Assembly: GCA_017590115.1 (NCBI GenBank)
Contig: JAGGNK010015225.1
Span: forward strand, 1,501,656 to 1,565,655
Direction of reading: 5' to 3'
DNA: 64,000 bases
From: Montifringilla adamsi
Lineage: Eukaryota; Chordata; Aves; Passeriformes; Passeridae
The notes under the pieces are model-generated. The model was not told the DNA's origin. It made no database searches and worked only from the letters and a program-made list of their open reading frames with translations. Of the stretch, positions 34,806 to 46,345 are shown in pieces; position 1 is the stretch's first letter, and each line of letters begins with the position of its first letter. The position numbers and the translations under genes are program-made.

Positions 34806-36564
34806 GTGAAGACAACAAACACGTGGCAGCTCTTGGTCTCTTTCCATGGAGCTCAAGACTCCTTGAGGATCACTTCCAGCTCACAACATTCCATGATTCT
34901 GTGGTGGAGGAGACTGCAAGACTCCCAGAGCACTTCTGGGAAAGCCTCTGTGGTTGGACTGCCTGAGGTCCTTGAGATCCCTTTCCCAGTTTAGGTGCTC
35001 CAGATCGTTGGATCAACTCTTTGGGATTGTCTGGGACTGGCTTCCAGCAAGGACTGCTCTGTTCCAGCACACAGCTCATTATTTTCTAAGGTAATTAGAG
35101 ACATTAATTACTTACCCAAGTTCCTTATTCCCCTTCTCCATGGGAATGGGACCAAATAAAGCAAAGGAGAAGGAATGAATGAACCCATCTGGTTCACCTG
35201 GCAGGACATCAAGGTTGTCAAACTGTCCCAAAAATTCCAGTATCACCAGTCCAAAGCTGAAGTGCTGCAGATGTGTGGCAACCACCTCGAACATCTGGGT
35301 GGGGAAGTGGCTTTAGATGGAAAATATTCCAAGCAGGAAGGTCACATTCAGAGGAACCAAGGGTAACACAGAGCTCTGAAGGATCTGCTTTTCTCTGTGT
35401 CCAGTTTGGAGCTGGGATGGAGCAGGAGCTTTTCCACAGCACTGTTTTTACTGCAGGATTTGTTCTTGCCAAACTTGATTCTTAAATTTATTTTTTAGCT
35501 GTTGTTGAGTTATTTTGTAGTGGCAGTGTATTTTTGGGAATGGTTCCTTCCCTCAGGAGCTGCACACTCCAGTCTGAGGTGCTGAATTCTCCTTCCCTTG
35601 CTTTGTCCTTCAGAGCCTCCCATTCCAAGAGGTCACTTTATGCAAAATTAGCGCAAGCTTTGTCAAATATTGTTCTCAAATGATGTCAGTATTTGATTGG
35701 CATTTTGTCACCTGGTGCCTTTCACTGCCCTACCTCTGCTTTCTCACGAGGTTTGTTTTAGGAGATGTTTTAATGACTGTCAGTCCTTGTAGTGATGGTG
35801 AGGATGAAATCACCTCCAGGAGCTGGGTGATCTTGGGAATCCAAGGAAAAGGGATGGAATCTAATCCTGAATGCACCTGGGAACTGAGCTGAGCTGAACC
35901 TGGAGCTAACCCATTGGAAATGGTGGGGGATGAGGAAAACATTTGGTTCCAGAATTACTCCAAGCTGCCCAGCAGAGACTGGACAGTTTTAATGTCGCTG
36001 TACAAGTCCTCTGAAATGCTGGATGCAATTTCTGGCTGTTTATGTTGGGGAAAAAAAAAGGACTGTTTCATGGTGGAATTTGATCCCATTGCCTACAAAA
36101 GGTAGCAGGCACCTCAGAGGGCTGGGAAGGAGCTCCAGACTGAAAACTGGAGTTGCCACAGACAGGAATGAAGTGGGGAAAAAGGAATTTCAACCTGGAA
36201 ATGGGGGGAAAAAAATGTTTCTAACAAGTAGAGAAGTGATGTCTGGAGAGTGAAGGCAAGAACAGGGTTTGAACTTGAGGTGGGTGTGAAGGGGAGAAAT
36301 TGGAGGTTGTGTGGAGGAGCTGAAGGAACAAATAATGGCCCTGGCAGCCTTTTCAAGCTTCTTTGTCCTCATTTAAAATCCTTTAGGTTTTAGTTTGTAT
36401 GGAAATGGGGGGATTTCAAAGCGACTACAAGGAAAACTTCCTGGAATCATCCAGTTTGCTGTTGTTGGTTACAGCTGCAAAGAGAAGGAATGGATTTATT
36501 TTAGAAAATAGCTGCCACTCTGTTTCCCTGTTTCTGTTTCTCACAGAAACCAAAGGTCTTTCAT

Positions 36565-36675
36565 GGAATCCCAGAGTGATTTGGGTTGGAAGGGAGCTCA
36601 AAGCTCATCCCTCATCCCACCCCCACACTTTCCACTACCCCAGGTTGATGCAAACCCTTCCAGCCTGACCCAGGT
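36565..36675 (-). mobile_element. CR1 LINE 3' fragment
   Basis: Reads 'tgatttgggttggaaggg', 'agctcaaagctcatccctc' and 'cactaccccaggttgatgc', in the minus orientation, about 110 bases. Confidence 0.85.
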
Positions 36676-37105
36676 ACTTTTTATTGGTACTGAAGTCTAA
36701 GAAACGTTGAAATCCTAAAAGACTTTGTGGTTGCTGCCTTCTCCTGGGTTTGTGAAAAATATCAGGTGTTTACAGTTGGAATTAGCTTGGAAACAGAAGC
36801 TGGATCATATAAAAATAATGATAAATGAAATTCCTCCCAAAATGCCAAAGTCAGGGGAGGCAGATGACTTCGAAATAGTCCATAATGACTGATCCAGTAA
36901 CTGAGATTTGCCTTCTTGTCAAGAGCCTGAGTTAGTCCAGAAGAAAAAAAAATCAGCCAGTAGAACCAAAATTACATAAATAATGAAAGAGCTAAAATTG
37001 CCTCAGTTTTGTAATGTAGATGAAGGCAAGGTGTCATGACAGGAGCACATTTACATATTAGAATTATTTAATTATCGGATCTTGTCCTCTAAAGAAGCAA
37101 ACCAA

Positions 37106-37121
37106 CCATGAATATTCATGG
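37106..37121. promoter_or_regulatory. Perfect 16-bp palindrome with POU dimer (MORE-type) site
   Basis: ccatgaatattcatgg is a perfect inverted repeat. Its core ATGAATATTCAT (37108-37119) fits the palindromic octamer element ATGMATATKCAT bound by POU-domain homodimers. The neighbourhood has TAAT cores (aattatttaattatcgg at about 37062 and aattaaaatattaatgacag at about 37126, the latter with a TGACAG MEIS/TGIF-like site). Enhancer function is inference from motif content. Confidence 0.4.
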
Positions 37122-38104
37122 CTTCAATTAAAATATTAATGACAGGCTGAGGCTTTGGTTTTCAGGTCTCCAAACAGCCATAAACAGATTTATTGAAATG
37201 CAGTGAGGAGTGGAGGTCAAAAAGGAACTGCCTTTTTGGGTTTGGGTGCAGAAGCTGCTGTTCTCCTTGAAGGCAGGAGGATTTTATGTGCTCCACGTTT
37301 GCTTTGGGACGGTTTTGGAGAGGAATTTCGTGGATTCCTGTGCTCTGCCCCCACATCTGGAAGCATCTGCAGCTGTAGCTGTTTCAGTTCTTCAGTGCCA
37401 CCACCACGAGCATGTTTGGTGTCATCCCAGAAATGAAGTTAAACCATCCTGCTGGCTTTCAATTAAGGAAGTTGAAGGTTTCATCAATAATTAAATGTAC
37501 CTAGTCACAAGCAAAAAAAACATTTCCAGCATGTAAATAGTTTTAAAGAAGAGAATTGACATCTTGAGGTGGTAAAAACCTAATGAGATACTACTCCAAA
37601 AGAATTCTACTCACTCTTAAATCTGATTTTGCTAATAAAAAGCAATTCCTTGAGAAAAAGCAGTCAGAAGAGATGCAGCACTTTTGGATTTACCTGCAGG
37701 GAGGAGGAGATGCATTTGATGATTTCATTTCAATGATGCATTTCATTTATCCAACAAAAACAATTATCCATTTTTCCATCTCTGTCTGGTGCATTTTTCC
37801 ATTCCTGGCTGTTACAGGGACACTGACAAAGCTCCTGGAAATTAAAAGTCTCTTGGAATTTGGCTGAGTTTGCCAGGCAGAGGGTGAGGAAGGAGGGAAG
37901 ATCCCTTGGATAACACAAGGAGATCATGGATGAAGGAGTTGAACTCCAAGAGCTTCACAGTCACAGTTCTGTACAGACCTTATTTAATATTTAATACACT
38001 ACTTTTAGGTTTCTGTCTGAAAAGGATGTTCCTGTTTCTGTTAAAACCCCTTTTCTCCAAGGTTTACATGGAAAATAGAGACAGGTTTTATGGATCCACA
38101 TGGA

Positions 38105-38175
38105 TGCTCCACCAGGAGGGTGGAATGAGATGATCTTTAAGGTCCCTTCCAACCCAAACCTTGAGAACCCATGAG
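38105..38175 (+). mobile_element. CR1 3'-tail scrap
   Basis: Reads 'atgagatgatctttaaggtc' then 'ccttccaacccaaaccttg'. It is followed by a short gagaaccc direct repeat. Confidence 0.85.
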
Positions 38176-38686
38176 AACCCTGAGATATTCTAAATTGTTT
38201 CCACATTGAGCCATTTTTCAGCTTTTGGTGACAAAACTCTGAGGTTTTTTGCTTGCAAAGAGTTAAAGGCAGTTCCTGACAGCCAGGGCATGAATTGTGC
38301 ATAGACAACCCTGCATTTGTTTTGAACTTTAAAAAAAACCAATGCTCTGATTAGTTGGAACAGCTTTTCCCTGAGGAAAGACTATGGAGTGGTAATTTCA
38401 TTACAAAATACAGTGCTTGGAGATGAGCTGGAGTTGGAATTTATTTTTTTTTCCCCACCCTAAGGGATTTGACATTTCTATTTCTTGACATTTCTCTCAT
38501 TGTTAGACTGGGTTTTTTTGTGCTGCTTTTCCCCCTCCCTTGGTGTGATTGGAGCTCTCCTTGAACCTTGGTGTATCTCTTTTCTTGGAGGTAAAACTGA
38601 TAATAGTTTGAATTAGTTCAACAAGCAGATGGCTGGGAAAGGAGCCTGTGTGGAAGTGTGGAGCACTGGGACATGTGATCTATTGC

Positions 38687-38711
38687 CTTTTTTTTTTTTT
38701 TTTTTTTTTTA
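38687..38711. repeat. T mononucleotide run (~24)
   Basis: An uninterrupted run of about 24 T after 'ctattgcc'. Confidence 0.9.
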
Positions 38712-38821
38712 TGAAACACAAGTCTCTTGAACAGGGATATGTGTAAAACTGTCATTAGGAAAGGATGTTATGTGGTAAAGAGAGATGTAAAAATAGCAAT
38801 GGTTTGCTCAGAGCTCTGGCT

Positions 38822-39246
38822 TGAGGTGTGTTAAGTGTGTCAAAAGCAGCACCTGAGGCAGGGTTGCTCCTGGAGCCCATTATTTTAGGAACAATGGATG
38901 CTGGGACAATGGATTTCTCGGATTTCAGCTGCTTCCCTTCCCTGTTCTTTCCTCCGGGGTCTCTCCCTGGGATCAGCTCTGCTCCATGTGCACATTGCAG
39001 TTCAGTGTCCAATTCCAGCTCAGCCCCTGCACTCCCATCCTGCTTGTTTTTCTCTCTGCAGCCCACGGGGTTTGTGCTCCTGGGCTGAGATTTGGATCAT
39101 TTGTCCTTGGTGCCCAGCTGGAGCAGGAATTGTTTTGTCTCCCTGCTCTGTGCACAGAGCTCACCATCCCATAATATGAAGCTCAGACCCACACACTAAA
39201 CCAGCACAGAAGGTGAAAAATAGAAAAGCTGAAACCTCAGGCATCA
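38822..39246 (-). mobile_element. Solo LTR, ERVL-like family
   Basis: The reverse complement starts TGATGCCTGAGGTTTCAGC and passes through 'tgagcttcatattatggga', 'accaaggacaaatgatcc' and 'ggacactgaactgcaatgtg'. Its last block 'tgacacacttaacacacctc' marks an uncertain left border. Its first ~95 bases match the truncated LTR at 9530-9626. No internal retroviral genes adjoin it. Confidence 0.75.
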
Positions 39247-39474
39247 CTACAACCAAAATTCCAGCTGCAATCCCAGCTCAACAGACAAGGAATTCAGCAC
39301 TTAATGTGGCTCCTCTGCAGAGCATGTCATTATTTTAATGCTATAAACCTATTTTATATCAGCCTAAATTCATTCTCTGGGCACCATCTTGTTCATAGCT
39401 TTATTTTGATTCCTCTAAATATTTCATCTGGATTTTTCTTGCAAATGGAAAAAGATCTTCACTCCAGCAGCTGG

Positions 39475-39830
39475 CTGGGGGTGAGAGGTCCAGAGGAGGC
39501 CCCAGAGCTGCTCCTGGGCTGGAGCCCCTCTGCTCTGGAGCCAGGCTGGGAGAGCTGGGAATGTTCCCCTGGAGAAGGGAAGGATCCAGGGAGAGCTTCC
39601 AGCACATTCCAGGGCCTGCAGGGGCTCCAGGAGAGCTGCAGAGGGACTGGGGACAAGGGATGGACAGGACACAGGGAATGGCTCCCACTGCCAGAGGGCA
39701 GCCATGGATGGGATCTTGGCCATGAGGAATTCCTGGCTGGGCTGGAATTGCCAGAGCAGCTGGGGCTGCCCCTGGATCTGTGGATCCCTTCCAGCTCAGG
39801 ATATTCTGATTATCAGTGATTCTCTGATTC
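39475..39830 (+). mobile_element. CR1, young subfamily, with internal deletion or hybrid 3' end
   Basis: The body runs from 'gggtgagaggtccagagg' through the young signature to 'gctggggctgcccctggatc'. It then jumps to 'tgtggatcccttccagctc' and 'aggatattctgattatcagt', a tail of a different CR1 subtype. The ~110 bases normally between these parts are missing. Confidence 0.88.
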
Positions 39831-40154
39831 CTCAATGCCCATGAGCACCTTGCAGGGGAGTTTGGAGTTTATACGAACTCAGAATTGGGGAGGAGCTGTG
39901 AACCTTCAACTCTGCAGTTTCTGCTGGTTTGTGGGACTTTTTATTGCCAAATGTTGCTCCAAACAGCTTATCCCTTTTCCTGTGTCATGTTTGTTTGCTT
40001 TCCCCAGCTCTGAGTGGCCCTTGTGAGGGAAGAGCTCTTTGAATCCTCCCTTCCTCAGGTTCTACCTCATCTATTTCTGATTTTCCTTGATGCACTGAGG
40101 TGTTCAGAGCGAGCTTGTGGCTGTTTGCAGCTGGAGGAGCAGAGCATGGGGCAA

Positions 40155-41240
40155 TGTCGAGATTTTTGGTGGGTCTCAGGTGTTCAAGGAGACAAGAGCA
40201 GTTGCTGATTGTTATAAAGTTGTTTATTGCATGAATCAGTCTTGAAGGCAAAGAGTTCGAGATATTAAAGTCCATGCAAAAGCTTTCTGGCATAAAGTCC
40301 TGAGCAAAAGCAGCAACAGCTGCTCCCTGGCATAGAGTCCGATGTTCCCAGCAGAAGCAGCAGCCACTGTCTCTTTCTTCTCCTTCACCTTCTTCTTTTT
40401 CTTTTCTTATTTCTTCCTCTTTCTTCTTTCTTCTTTCTTCTTCTTTCTTCTTCTTCTTCTTCTTCTTCTCCTCCCCTCCTCCTCCTCCTTCTTCTTCTCC
40501 TCCTTCTCCATCTCTTCTCCTTCTCCTTCTCCTTCACTTTTCCTTCTCCTCCTCCTTCTTCTTCTCCTTCTTCTCCTTCTTCTTCGTCTGCTGCTGCTGC
40601 TTCTGCTTCTTCAGCTTCTCCTTTGTCTTCTTCATCTTCTTCATCTTCTTTGTCTTCTTCATCTTCTCCTTCTTCGTCTTCTTCTTCTTTGTATTCTTTG
40701 TCATCATCTTCTTCTTCTTCTTCTTCTTTTCTTCTTCTTCGTTGTCTTCATCTTCTTCTTTGTCATCTTCTTCATCTTCTTCATCTTTGTCTTCTTCTTC
40801 ATTTTCTTCATCTCTCTTGCACCCCGTTACAGGGGCATTTTATTCATAAATCATCCAATCAGCTAAAAACACAATTCTAAAACATTCTTTCTTCACCAAT
40901 CCAAGCTTAATTTCTAAATATATGAAAGTAGTGTCAGTTCTTACACAAAACCTACACTTACAATATTATCTATTTTATCTAGAAATGCAAGCAAAGTTCT
41001 GCTTTGTTTTTGTTATGACTGGAATTAAGTTAACTTTAAACTAGGCTTTAGGGCCTCTTACTTGCTATGCAGTCTCTTAAGGCACTTAAGATATATTTCT
41101 ATTTACTTAAAACTTACACTTCTATTTCATGTCTGTGTGGCTTAAAGTATTTCACCTTCTCTAAAGGCTCTGATTCAAGCCCTGCATTTCTTTCTCTCTC
41201 TGAAGCACTCAGAGAGGCTTCTGTTCCCTGCATTCCAACA
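40155..41240 (-). mobile_element. Solo LTR of 1,086 bases with a very large internal CTT/CTC tract
   Basis: The reverse complement starts TGTTGGAATGCAGGGAACAG and ends AAAATCTCGACA. It has a TATA-like 'tgaataaaatgcccctg' ahead of the tract and an AATAAA signal in 'gcaataaacaactttataac' about 80 bases from the end. Flanking hexamers are gggcaa (40149-40154) and ggggaa (41241-41246), a 5/6 match that would suit the 6-base duplication typical of class II (ERVK-like) elements. No gag or pol sequence remains. The tract between promoter and polyadenylation signal accounts for over 40% of its length. Confidence 0.8.
40363..40818. repeat. 450-bp polypyrimidine microsatellite (CTT/CTC/CAT)n in LTR
   Basis: A continuous pyrimidine-dominated tract of ctt, ctc and cat triplets (ttcttcttcatcttcttc and variants). 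Because the unit is a triplet, it gives long meaningless frames rich in Leu, Phe and Ser. Two or more expansion phases are visible: cctcctcctcc early on, then ttcttcatc. Confidence 0.95.
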
Positions 41241-41774
41241 GGGGAACCTCTGAACTCCCACTCTGCTCCAGTGAGGAGTGACTTCCCTCTGGTTTTAAAG
41301 AAGGAATGCTGGATTTTCAGGCTGCAGCCACAACTCAGCTTGGACAGCCTGGAATGTGCTCCGAGCTGTTGGAATAACTTTGGGTTGTGTTGTTTTGCTC
41401 CCTTCTTTTAAAATATCTGCTTAATGTCAAATTGACTTTTTGCTTTTGCTATTTCTGGTTACCCTGTACCAGTGAGTGCTCCTGCTTCCTGCAGCTAAAC
41501 ATGAGAGCACAGATTTCCTTTAATTTTGAAGTTATAAGATCAAGATTCCAGATTTTCAGACTTTACCAACTGCTCAGTTCCTGTAGTTGGAAGCTGCTGA
41601 ATCAGCAGAAACCACAAATTCATTAAATGAATTCATTTTTCTGGTGAAGCTGAAACATTCAAGTTTGGCTTCTTTAGCTTTTAACTAAGCTGAAGCTTTT
41701 AAGTGAATTTAAAAATAAGGAAATTTGTACTAATTGGTTTTTTTTTTCCACATGTACTTCCTGAGCTTTTCATA

Positions 41775-41885
41775 AATTGATAGAATGGTTTGGGTTGAAA
41801 AAGGATCTTAGAGGTGATCCAGTGCCACCTCTGCCATGGTCAGGGACCCCTTCCACTATCCCAGGGTGCTCCAACGTGGGATGGG
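41775..41885 (-). mobile_element. CR1 LINE 3' fragment
   Basis: Reads 'agaatggtttgggttgaaaa', 'ccatggtcagggaccccttc' and 'ccactatcccagggtgctcc' in the minus orientation. Confidence 0.88.
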
Positions 41886-43039
41886 GCAGCTTCTCTGCAC
41901 AACCTTTTCCAATTTTCTTATCCTTCGTACCTGTGCGGCAGGAGCAAAAATTAAAAAGGAAACAAAAATACAGAAATCAATTAAGATTTTTCTATAAAAC
42001 CAAGTTATTGGATGTTATGTAGAGGAAATGTTAAATTCCCTGGTGACAGAAATGTACAGAAACGTATGGAAAAGGCTGGCCAGCCTTCTCCCTGGAATTT
42101 TTGATATTGGAAACATTCTGATCCTGACACAGTGGCTGCTGTGAAATGGTGTTTTATTAAATCACCAGGTTATTCCTGTGCCACCAGTGGCTTTGATTAA
42201 CACTGAATTAGGGTCATATCCTACAATAACAGCGTTTCTAAATCCCTGGCTGCATTTGAAAGAGTTGTGATTAAAATTCTGGCTGTTTTCCTGCAATTTC
42301 TGATGTCTCTGAGGGCTGAGTCCCCTCCTCTTTATTGGCATTTGAGTTTGGTTTCAGCCCCTGGGGTTTGGTGCCAATATCAGTGACAATCTCAGGGGGA
42401 GCAACTCTGCATGAAAATGCAAGAAATAAAAGCTGTAACAAAATTAAGACAGAGCTCAGGAATTGCCAGGGACCACGGTGGGGACTGTTTCCTCAAGTCT
42501 TAATTCATCTTTGATTGAATTCCAAAGGCCAAACAAAGCAAGGGGGATGAGGAGGTGGGGAAACCCATCTGAAAGAGATTATGGATGAACAGGTTGAAGG
42601 ATGCTGCCTGACAGCTCCCACTCCTGCCCGTGCAGGGAGTGCCTCTGTGCATTCTGTGGCCAATCCACTGCCATTCCCAAGGGGAAAAGCTGGCTTATTC
42701 CTGGGGATCGTTGTGCACATTGCTGGAAAATTAATTCGTTCCCAGCCGTGGAGGTGCAGATGAGGAGTCAGGAGGTTCCTTTGTTGGTGGGAATTTATGG
42801 AGGCATCCCGGTGTGGAATCACCCAGGAGGATTTATTCTGCCTTGTTTTACCTGCCAGGTTTGTAACGTTCTCAAGATTTGTCAAAAGAATTTATCTTCA
42901 TTAGAACAGATTCATTCATTAATACATGGAAAAAAAGCCCATGACAGCTTTCCTGGGGGCAGCTGGATCCCAGCTCTGTGCCAGCCTCAAAATCCTCTCT
43001 TTTACCATCATGGTGAAAACCTGAAGCATTCTTAGACCT

Positions 43040-43100
43040 CTTGGTTGGACTCAATGATCACAGAGATCTTTTCCAACCTTAATAATTCCATCATTCCGTG
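43040..43100 (+). mobile_element. CR1 3'-tail scrap
   Basis: Reads 'ttggttggactcaatgatca', 'gagatcttttccaacctta' and 'ataattccatcattcc'. It lies 40 bases before a young CR1 copy. Confidence 0.78.
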
Positions 43101-43144
43101 TCTGCTTCTTCCAGAAAACTGTACAACCTTTTATTTGTCACCTG

Positions 43145-43405
43145 GACAAGGCCTGCAGGGACAGGACACAGGGAATGGCTCCCAGTGCCAGAGGGCAGCC
43201 ATGGATGGGATCTTGGCCATGAGGAATTCCTGGCTGGGCTGGAATTGCCAGAGCAGCTGGGGCTGCCCCTGCATCCCTGCAGTGTCCAAGGCCAGGCTGG
43301 ACACTGGGGCTGGAGCAGCCTGGGATACTGGGAGGTGTCCCTGCCCATTGAAACTGGACAATCCTTAAGGTCTCTTCCCACCCAAATCATTTTATCCTTC
43401 TGTAA
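43145..43405 (+). mobile_element. CR1, young subfamily (copy 5)
   Basis: The signature body from 'ggcctgcagggacaggacac' onward, with tail 'aaggtctcttcccacccaaa'. It is close to identical to 24480-24690 over the shared part. Confidence 0.92.
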
Positions 43406-44689
43406 TTCCAGCCAATTCCTTTGTCTAAAATGTCCTGGAGCTTCTAAATCTTAAAAGAAAACAAACAAACAAAAAAAAAAAAGGTGAAACAGGGATTTTA
43501 GAGTTAAACAGCTTGTAAGAAAATAAACCAGCAAATGACACAGTGTCAGGAAATATCTTACTTTATTTCACTTGCTTTTTGTTACCTCACGATGGGTTGG
43601 TTTTTTTTCCTTTCTGACATTAAAACTGAATAGAAAACATGTCAGGGATATAAAAAATTCAGGTAGGAGCCATTTGCTGCTACAGGAGATAAGATAAAGG
43701 AAGTAAGCTCTGAGTAGAGAACAGTGGAAAAGTGGATGCAGGGCGTGAGTAATCACAGCTCATTAGCTCCAGTGCTTTTTCCAGCTCGGGATAAGGAATT
43801 CTGCTGCAGCCATGCTTTGGAACAGCTCAGATTTGAGGAGAGTTTTAGGCAAACCAACAAAATCCTAAATATGCAAGTTGACAAATCCATTAATCAAAGT
43901 GCCTGCTGCTCAGTCGTTGTGGCCTGGGGGAGAGGAGGAAAAAAAAAAAAAAGAAATCACAACAAGAAAAAGAGGAGAAATATGCATTTTAAACAATTTC
44001 TGTAGCTGGAAGGAGACTTTACATATGTGGCTGACACGTTGATCAAATGATAAAGGAGCCTCAAATTGAACCCCAACCTTTTGTGCAGGCTGTGAAAGCC
44101 GAGGCACGGCGCCGTTTTTCAAGGCAGATGGAGTGTGAGCAACTAATAAATCAGGTTTTGAAACATTAAAGAGCAACTTATTTAAATGCATATGGTGTTG
44201 GATCTCAGACAAGGCGGGATAGGGGAGCAGGGAAGGATTGGGAACATCAGCACAGCAATATGGCAGAGCAGGGCTCGGGGGCTGCATCCAAATCAGGCAC
44301 CAAATCCTGGGATGTGCCACGGGAACATGCTGGGAGGAGCTGTTTCAGGCAGGGATTTTGGAGTTGTTGGTCAGTTTGGGACGTTATTCTGTGTTCTAAT
44401 GGAAGACTGAAGTCAAAGCATGAATTTAAAACAGTGAATAAAATGCTGGCGCCTTTTTTGTGACATTTCTCAGAACAGCTTTGCCAGGGGAAAGTTGGAG
44501 CCACAATCTCAATTTCCCTTTTGGGGAACTGAAATGCACAAACCTGATCAGGGTCAGAGAAGCCACATCAGTCCTGTGGCTGGAATCCAGATCTGCCTCT
44601 CCTGCTTTGGGAAATCACTTTTCCCTCAGGTTTGGAGCAGGTTTGAGTTTGATCTGCAAACCTGAACAACAGCTCCAGCTCTGCTCAGA

Positions 44690-45075
44690 ATCCCTGAGTG
44701 CTTTGGGTGGGAAGGGACCTTAAATCCCACCCAGTGCCACCCCTGCCATGGCAGGGACACCTGCCACTGTCCCAGGCTGCTCCAGCCCCAGTGTCCAGCC
44801 TGGCCTTGGACACTGCAGGGATGCAGGGGCAGCCCCAGCTGCTCTGGCAATTCCAGCCCAGCCAGGAATTCCTCATGGCCAAGATCCCATCCATGGCTGC
44901 CCTCTGGCACTGGGAGCCATTCCCTGGGTCCTGTCCATCCCTTGTCCCCAGTCCCTCTGCAGCTCTCCTGGAGCCCCTTCAGGCCCTGGAATGTGCTGGA
45001 AGCTCTCCCTGGAGCCTTCTCCTCTCCAGGTGAGCATCCCCAGCTCTCCCAGCCTGGCTCCAGCCCTTGGAGCAT
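44690..45075 (-). mobile_element. CR1, young subfamily (copy 6)
   Basis: A minus-strand copy with complete 3' end ('gctttgggtgggaaggga') and full body up to 'cccagcctggctccagccc'. It is nearly identical to the body of copies 3 and 7. Confidence 0.93.
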
Positions 45076-46004
45076 CTTATCCCAATCCCTTTCCATTCCT
45101 TCTTTCCCATTTTTATACCTGTAAAGGATTTATTCCAGGTTCAACCCTTAGAGTTTACTTGATTTGACCATCCCTTAATTTCTGCCCAACATTTTTAATG
45201 TTTCACTGAAAGATTTGAGGTTGGAACCTCCCACTGTGGGGACCATCTGCTTTTGGGAGAATGGCTGGGAATTTATCACTGATGGAAACACTGAAGTGGG
45301 ATGAACTTCGTAACCTTCAGGGTGAGCTTAATTTCCAGAGTGGAGAGGGGTCAGCAGGGAGTGCTGTGCCTTTATGTTGTGCCAGTTTGGTGTCCCCTGT
45401 GCCCCTTCCAGGCTGGTGACAAGGCAGTGGGAGCTAGAGCAGCTCTTGGAGTCACTCGGTCATCTCCCAGCTCCCTCCCAGCCCCAGGTCTGACAGCAGC
45501 CAGTGCTTTACAAGTAGTTACCACCTAATTCCCAGCAATTTCCACTCTTCTGGAGTTCCCTCTCACTCTGATCTCTGTTGATTTTGGGAAAACGTGGGTG
45601 CATGTGTGCTTTTAACCATCAGTCCCTTATTCCTGATGGTCTGATGTATAAATTCCCACTTGCCGTGATTAAAAGAAGAGCGGGTGATTAAGAGAAGCAA
45701 ACAAGAAATGCAATCTTTCCTCTGTCAGAAAACCTCTGCTAAATTGCTTCTCCCCTCAAGCAAGGAAGTAATCAAGTATTGGTTGGAGCTTATTCTTGTC
45801 TATCCTGATAAAGTGGATTTTTTTATCCGGTGCATCTCAGTTCCCTCATTCCTGTTCCAGGAGAGGGAATGGGAGTCCCACGTGCTGGTCAGAGCAGGGG
45901 TCACTCACTGCCAGTTTGGGGCTGGAGAGGGCAGAGGGAACAGAAATCATCATTACAGAAGAACAGATGGAAAAATGTGCCTGAAATAATCCCCAAAATG
46001 CCAC

Positions 46005-46140
46005 TGGAAGTGTCCAGGGCCAGGCTGGATGGAGCTCTGGGCACCCTGGTCCAGTGGGAGGTGTCCCTGCCATGGCAGGGGTGGCACTGGATGGGTTTTA
46101 AGGTCCCTTCCAACCCAAACCATTCTGGGATTCTCTGAAA
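46005..46140 (+). mobile_element. CR1 LINE 3' fragment
   Basis: Reads 'tgtccagggccaggctggat', 'gtgggaggtgtccctgcca', 'aaggtcccttccaaccc' and 'attctgggattctctga'. Confidence 0.92.
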
Positions 46141-46214
46141 GGAATGAACTTTGTGGATTCCAGACATGCAAAAGAATTTGAGAGATGATAAATTATGTTT
46201 GCTTCCATGTGAAA

Positions 46215-46345
46215 GGATCCCTGGCAGTGTCCAAGGCCAGGCTGGACACTGGGGCTGGAGCAGCCTGGGACAGTGGGAGGTGTCCCTGCCATGGCAAGGG
46301 GATTGGAACTTTTGGAACTTCCAACCCAGATCATTCTGAGATTTA
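46215..46345 (+). mobile_element. CR1, young-type 3' fragment
   Basis: Reads 'ggccaggctggacactgggg', 'ctggagcagcctgggacag' and a tail 'aacttccaacccagatcatt'. The part normally reading 'ggtggcactgg...aaggtc' is shortened. Confidence 0.88.

Larger units (their letters stand above)
33051..38821. other. Unique sequence with CR1 scraps and an enhancer-like palindrome
   Basis: Includes an (AT)n/(TG)n tract (33463-33500) and a long T run (38687-38711). At 37106 there is a perfect palindrome in a homeobox-motif-rich stretch. Short ORFs near 35.1-35.5 kb are open on both strands but match nothing I know. No gene is supported. Confidence 0.45.
41241..44689. other. Unique sequence with CR1 pieces
   Basis: Apart from the CR1 fragments listed, I see A-rich runs (43471, 43940) and otherwise single-copy DNA. 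No exon is supported. Confidence 0.5.

Noticed and set aside
40342..40866. 174-codon + strand ORF rich in Leu/Phe/Ser
   Set aside because: It is a triplet-repeat reading of the CTT/CTC microsatellite inside an LTR.
45830..45989. Acceptor followed by EREWESHVLVRAGVTHC frame
   Set aside because: No good donor; ends at a stop just before a CR1 piece; no family match.
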